Shown piece by piece: positions 5,572-8,291 of a DNA stretch of 8,291 nt (the stretch's first letter is position 1; each line of letters starts with the position of its first letter). The position numbers and the translations under genes are program-made. The stretch lies in NCBI GenBank assembly GCA_020426125.1, contig JAGQQQ010000127.1:1-8291 (forward strand), given 5' to 3'. The notes under the pieces were generated by a model, which was given only the letters and a program-made list of their open reading frames with translations, was not told where the DNA came from and did no database searches. The DNA is from Planctomycetaceae bacterium. Lineage in GTDB: Bacteria > Planctomycetota > Planctomycetia > Planctomycetales > Planctomycetaceae.

Positions 5572-7632
5572 ATGAGATCTTTCCGTCACACGCCCCGCTG
5601 GATTCCCCGGATTGTCTTGGCCTGCTCATTCTTGTTCGGCTTGATTCCTCTGGCAAACGCACAAGAGGGAGAAAAGCCGAATCTCATCCACGAGCGCCAT
5701 CTGTCCAAATTCAACCATCGTCACGCGACGGAGAAGCCAACTTCCAAGCGGTTCTATACCACGCGAAAAAGCGAAGTGGTGTTGCCGCTTCCCAACGAGG
5801 AAGACGCCTTCGTTTTCGCGGTGTTCGGAGATCGGACCGGTGGTCCAGCCGACGGAGTCAACATTCTGGCCGATGCCGTGCGCGATGTGAATTTGATCGA
5901 ACCCGACTTGGTGATGACGGTGGGCGACCTGATCAACGGCTATAACCGGACTCCCGAATGGATGGCTCAGATGAAGGAGTTCAAATCGATCATGGATGAA
6001 CTTCTCTGCCCATGGTTCCCGGTCGCGGGGAATCATGACGTCTACTGGCGTCCCCTCGATGATCCGATGATGCCCAGAAACCAGCACGACGACCATTACG
6101 AAATGCATTTCGGGCCGCTTTGGTACTCTTTCCAGCATAAAAACTCCAACTTTATTGTGATCTACTCCGACGAAGGCGATCCGGTCACGGGAGTCAAAAA
6201 TTACAGTCTCCCGATTGCACAGAAGATCAGCGAGGAACAGTACGCCTTCCTGAAAGAGTCGCTCGAACGCGGAAAACAACTGGATCATCAATTCCTGTTT
6301 CTTCATCACCCTCGCTGGCTGGGGAGCAACTACGGCAACGACTGGGCGACTCGGGTCCATCCCCTTCTGAAGGAAGCTGGCAATGTCACCGCGGTCTTTG
6401 CCGGACACATTCACCATATGCGGTATGATCCGCTTGATGGCATCGAGTATGTCACGCTTGCGACCGTCGGCGCAAGCAATCAATTGACCGTGCCGGAAGC
6501 CGGTTTCCTGCACCATTACCACCTCGTCACCGTCCGTCCCAAACAGGTTGCGATGGTCTCCTACCCGGTTGGCGAAGCGATGAACGTCCGTGAAATCACC
6601 GGAACGCTGCAGGACGAATGCGTTACACTTTCCAACCAGTTGCCGACGTTTTCCAATTCCATAGCGATCTCTGGAGATGGCCCCCAAGCCACGAAGTTTG
6701 AAGTCTCGGTTCAGAATCCCACGAGCCGGGCGGTCGACTTTACCCTTACGCCCCACAGCGCCGATAATCGCTGGGTGTTCCATCCCGACCATGACCATGG
6801 CCAGGTGAAGCCGGGAGAGACCGCCACCCTCACCTTTTCCGCGAGTTACCTCAGTAAGACGCTTGATGACACGTTTGATGCGCCGTTCATTGTGCTGTCA
6901 CAGGATTACCTCGCTCCGACCACTCGATACACCATTCCAGAGATTACGACTCCGATTCCCGTCGATCTTCAATTGCCTGAGCCGCCCAGTGAGCTGGCCA
7001 ATAAGGCGCTTCAACTTGACGGTGTTGATGACGCCGTAGTTGTGCCATCCAACGTGTTGAATCTTCCGCAGGGCCCGTTCACCGTCGAATGCTGGTTTCT
7101 GGAAACCAAGCGGAACTCTCGAACCGGCCTTCTTGCGAAGACTCAGAGCAGCGAGTTCAGCATCTTCCTCTCCGATGGACACATCAGTTCCAGCGTTTAT
7201 CTCGGGGGCAAATATCGCGTGGCCGACACCGACGAAGTCATCAAACGCAACCAGTGGTACCATGCCGCGTCTGTTTACGATGGCCATTCGGTCGCACTCT
7301 TCTTAAACGGCAAATTGGTCGAGCGGACCGAGGTTGACCCCAACTGGTCTCGCGGCACAAATCAACTCCCGTTTTATGTGGGAGCTGATCCCGAAGGCGA
7401 CGGCTCACCCGTCTCTTTCTTTGAAGGGCTGATCGATGACGTGCGCATCTCCACCGGAGCAATCTATACCGAAGACTTCACCCCCGAACGGCGTCTGCGA
7501 GCGAACGACGACGACACCCTGTTGTTGTTCAATTTCGACTACCAAGTGGGACCGATCACTTATGACAGCAGTCCCCGGCATCAGCACGCACGTGTGCTCG
7601 GGGGAGCGGAACTTGTGCCCGTTGACCAGTGA
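5572..7632 (+). CDS. Secreted calcineurin-like metallophosphoesterase with C-terminal LamG-like domain
   Basis: From the ATG at 5572 the protein has 686 residues and starts with a signal peptide: several Arg, a hydrophobic core at about 14-27, and cleavage after ANA at 28-30. The metallophosphoesterase domain (about 78-320) shows GDRTGG (86-91), GDL (118-120), GNHD (153-156), HHPRW (245-249) and GHIHH (278-282). The first motif is normally D-x-H, but here it is D87-R-T89, so one metal-binding His is absent. Residues 360-460 look like a beta-sandwich spacer. Residues 479-645 match a LamG/concanavalin-like jelly roll (LQLDGVDDAVVVP, FTVECWF, NQWYHAASVYDG, FLNGKLV, GLIDDVRI). Such domains often bind carbohydrate, so action on an exported phosphoester near a polymer is plausible, but the substrate is unknown. 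No clear ribosome site precedes the start; the signal peptide decides it. Confidence 0.88.
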   Translation: MRSFRHTPRWIPRIVLACSFLFGLIPLANAQEGEKPNLIHERHLSKFNHRHATEKPTSKRFYTTRKSEVVLPLPNEEDAFVFAVFGDRTGGPADGVNILADAVRDVNLIEPDLVMTVGDLINGYNRTPEWMAQMKEFKSIMDELLCPWFPVAGNHDVYWRPLDDPMMPRNQHDDHYEMHFGPLWYSFQHKNSNFIVIYSDEGDPVTGVKNYSLPIAQKISEEQYAFLKESLERGKQLDHQFLFLHHPRWLGSNYGNDWATRVHPLLKEAGNVTAVFAGHIHHMRYDPLDGIEYVTLATVGASNQLTVPEAGFLHHYHLVTVRPKQVAMVSYPVGEAMNVREITGTLQDECVTLSNQLPTFSNSIAISGDGPQATKFEVSVQNPTSRAVDFTLTPHSADNRWVFHPDHDHGQVKPGETATLTFSASYLSKTLDDTFDAPFIVLSQDYLAPTTRYTIPEITTPIPVDLQLPEPPSELANKALQLDGVDDAVVVPSNVLNLPQGPFTVECWFLETKRNSRTGLLAKTQSSEFSIFLSDGHISSSVYLGGKYRVADTDEVIKRNQWYHAASVYDGHSVALFLNGKLVERTEVDPNWSRGTNQLPFYVGADPEGDGSPVSFFEGLIDDVRISTGAIYTEDFTPERRLRANDDDTLLLFNFDYQVGPITYDSSPRHQHARVLGGAELVPVDQ

Positions 7633-7709
7633 GATATTGAAAGGTCACGGGAGATCGTTCCCGATTGGTGTCCCAGTCCTTGTTCGCATGCGATTCAGAA
7701 AGCCAACCC

Positions 7710-8177
7710 ATGTCTGTTTCTCCGGTCCCGGTCGGATATCATACGGTCACTCCCTATCTGATTGTCGACGGCGCCAAGGAAGCGATTGCATTCTACCAGT
7801 CGGCGTTCGGGGCAACGGAAAAGCTTCGCCTGGAAATGGGTGACAAACTCGGCCACGCGGAGATCCAGATCGGGGACTCAGTCGTCATGCTCGCCGATGA
7901 ACAACCCGAGATGGGAATCGTCGCCCCCACGAAGACCAATGCCTTGTGTGCCCACATCATGTTGTACGTCGCGGATGTCGACACCGTCTTTGAGAAGGCG
8001 ATCGCCGCTGGAGCGACCGTCGAACGCCCTCTCCAAGACCAGTTCTATGGCGATCGTACCGCAACCATCGCGGACCCATTCGGCCATAAATGGACGATTG
8101 GAACACACGTTGAAGACGTCTCCCAGGAGGAGGTGGAACGCCGATTCGCGGAAATGATGAAGAAAAACAGTCAGTAG
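7710..8177 (+). CDS. VOC-family (PhnB/glyoxalase-like) protein
   Basis: This 155-residue cytoplasmic protein is a vicinal-oxygen-chelate fold member of the PhnB-like group. It has two beta-alpha-beta-beta-beta halves. The first (about 10-63) includes VTPYLIVDGAKEAIAFYQSA, then GHAEIQIGDSVVMLADE. The second (about 79-132) includes HIMLYVADVDTVFEKAI, YGDRTATIADPFGHKWTIG and the tail THVEDVSQEEVERRF, which is typical of this group. Length is normal for the family. The ATG at 7710 is preferred over a TTG at 7665 because the extra 15 residues have no family match. The gene follows the phosphoesterase by 77 bases on the same strand, so co-transcription is possible. VOC proteins include lyases, dioxygenases and drug-binding proteins; the substrate cannot be read from the sequence. 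Confidence 0.9.
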   Translation: MSVSPVPVGYHTVTPYLIVDGAKEAIAFYQSAFGATEKLRLEMGDKLGHAEIQIGDSVVMLADEQPEMGIVAPTKTNALCAHIMLYVADVDTVFEKAIAAGATVERPLQDQFYGDRTATIADPFGHKWTIGTHVEDVSQEEVERRFAEMMKKNSQ

Positions 8178-8206
8178 ATGGCCCGCAAATGAGTGTCAGC
8201 ACCAAC

Positions 8207-8236
8207 GAAAGGTTTTCGAGTGAGAGCCTTTTTTCC
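8207..8236 (+). terminator. Rho-independent terminator after the VOC gene
   Basis: AAAGGTTTTC (8208-8217) pairs with GAGAGCCTTT (8222-8231) around a GAGT loop, giving a 10-bp stem with two G-U pairs. The T-run spans 8229-8234. It lies 30 bases after the VOC stop codon, the expected position for the end of the rightward transcript. Confidence 0.75.
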
Positions 8237-8291
8237 ATCGTATGAGGGGGGAAGTTCACCGCAGACGTTTCCCCGAGACTGACGCACAAAG

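Noticed and set aside
5626..6798. Minus-strand open frame of 390 codons opposite the phosphoesterase
   Set aside because: The plus frame carries all the expected phosphoesterase motifs, while the minus translation has no recognisable domain. The long frame is a by-product of codon bias.
7648..7663. Small hairpin cggga/tcccg between the phosphoesterase and VOC genes
   Set aside because: The stem is only 5 bp and no T-run follows, so it is too weak to call a terminator.
7665..7709. TTG start giving a 15-residue longer VOC protein
   Set aside because: The ATG at 7710 lies directly before the conserved VOC start, and the extra residues look non-coding.
8248..8274. Possible hairpin ggggaa/ttcccc near the right edge
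   Set aside because: It is a 6-bp stem with a 15-base loop and no T-run. It is compatible with chance, and the edge prevents judging what follows.

Overview
The window looks like chromosomal DNA of a planctomycete (phylum Planctomycetota). The strongest clue is the gene at the left edge. It encodes a large secreted protein of the DUF1549/DUF1553 type with cytochrome-like Cys-His motifs, a family greatly expanded in that phylum. A BlaI/M56 regulator pair and a secreted phosphatase carrying a LamG-like domain also fit. The DNA is moderately GC-rich, codon use looks uniform, and I saw no tRNA, rRNA, CRISPR array, transposase or integrase.

Layout. Minus strand, 1-1802: the first 600 codons of the DUF1549/DUF1553 protein, whose C-terminus lies beyond the left edge. 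1803-2130: a non-coding gap with an 11-bp inverted repeat and a cluster of GC-rich hairpins. Minus strand, 5186 down to 2131: a two-gene operon, a BlaI/MecI-type repressor followed, with a 4-base ATGA overlap, by an 888-residue M56 (BlaR1-type) membrane metallopeptidase. A TTGACA promoter whose -10 region lies inside a TACA/TGTA palindrome precedes the repressor. Plus strand, 5572-7632: a secreted calcineurin-like phosphoesterase with a C-terminal LamG/concanavalin-like domain. Plus strand, 7710-8177: a small VOC (PhnB/glyoxalase-like) protein followed by a clear Rho-independent terminator.

How the parts may work together. The BlaI/M56 pair has the layout of a signal-responsive switch: the membrane protease would relieve repression by BlaI, which probably represses its own operon through the palindrome. 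The unusual part is the M56 protein. Where BlaR1 has a penicillin-binding sensor, this protein carries two copies of a two-domain unit (A-B-A-B). They follow an internal stretch that reads as a complete signal peptide, with its own Met and a Shine-Dalgarno-like sequence. It could be a membrane sensor with a new ligand domain, a fusion of a former separate secreted-protein gene, or a locus making two products. This is the most interesting observation in the window. The other genes look like ordinary envelope or metabolic functions, and nothing ties them to the switch beyond adjacency.
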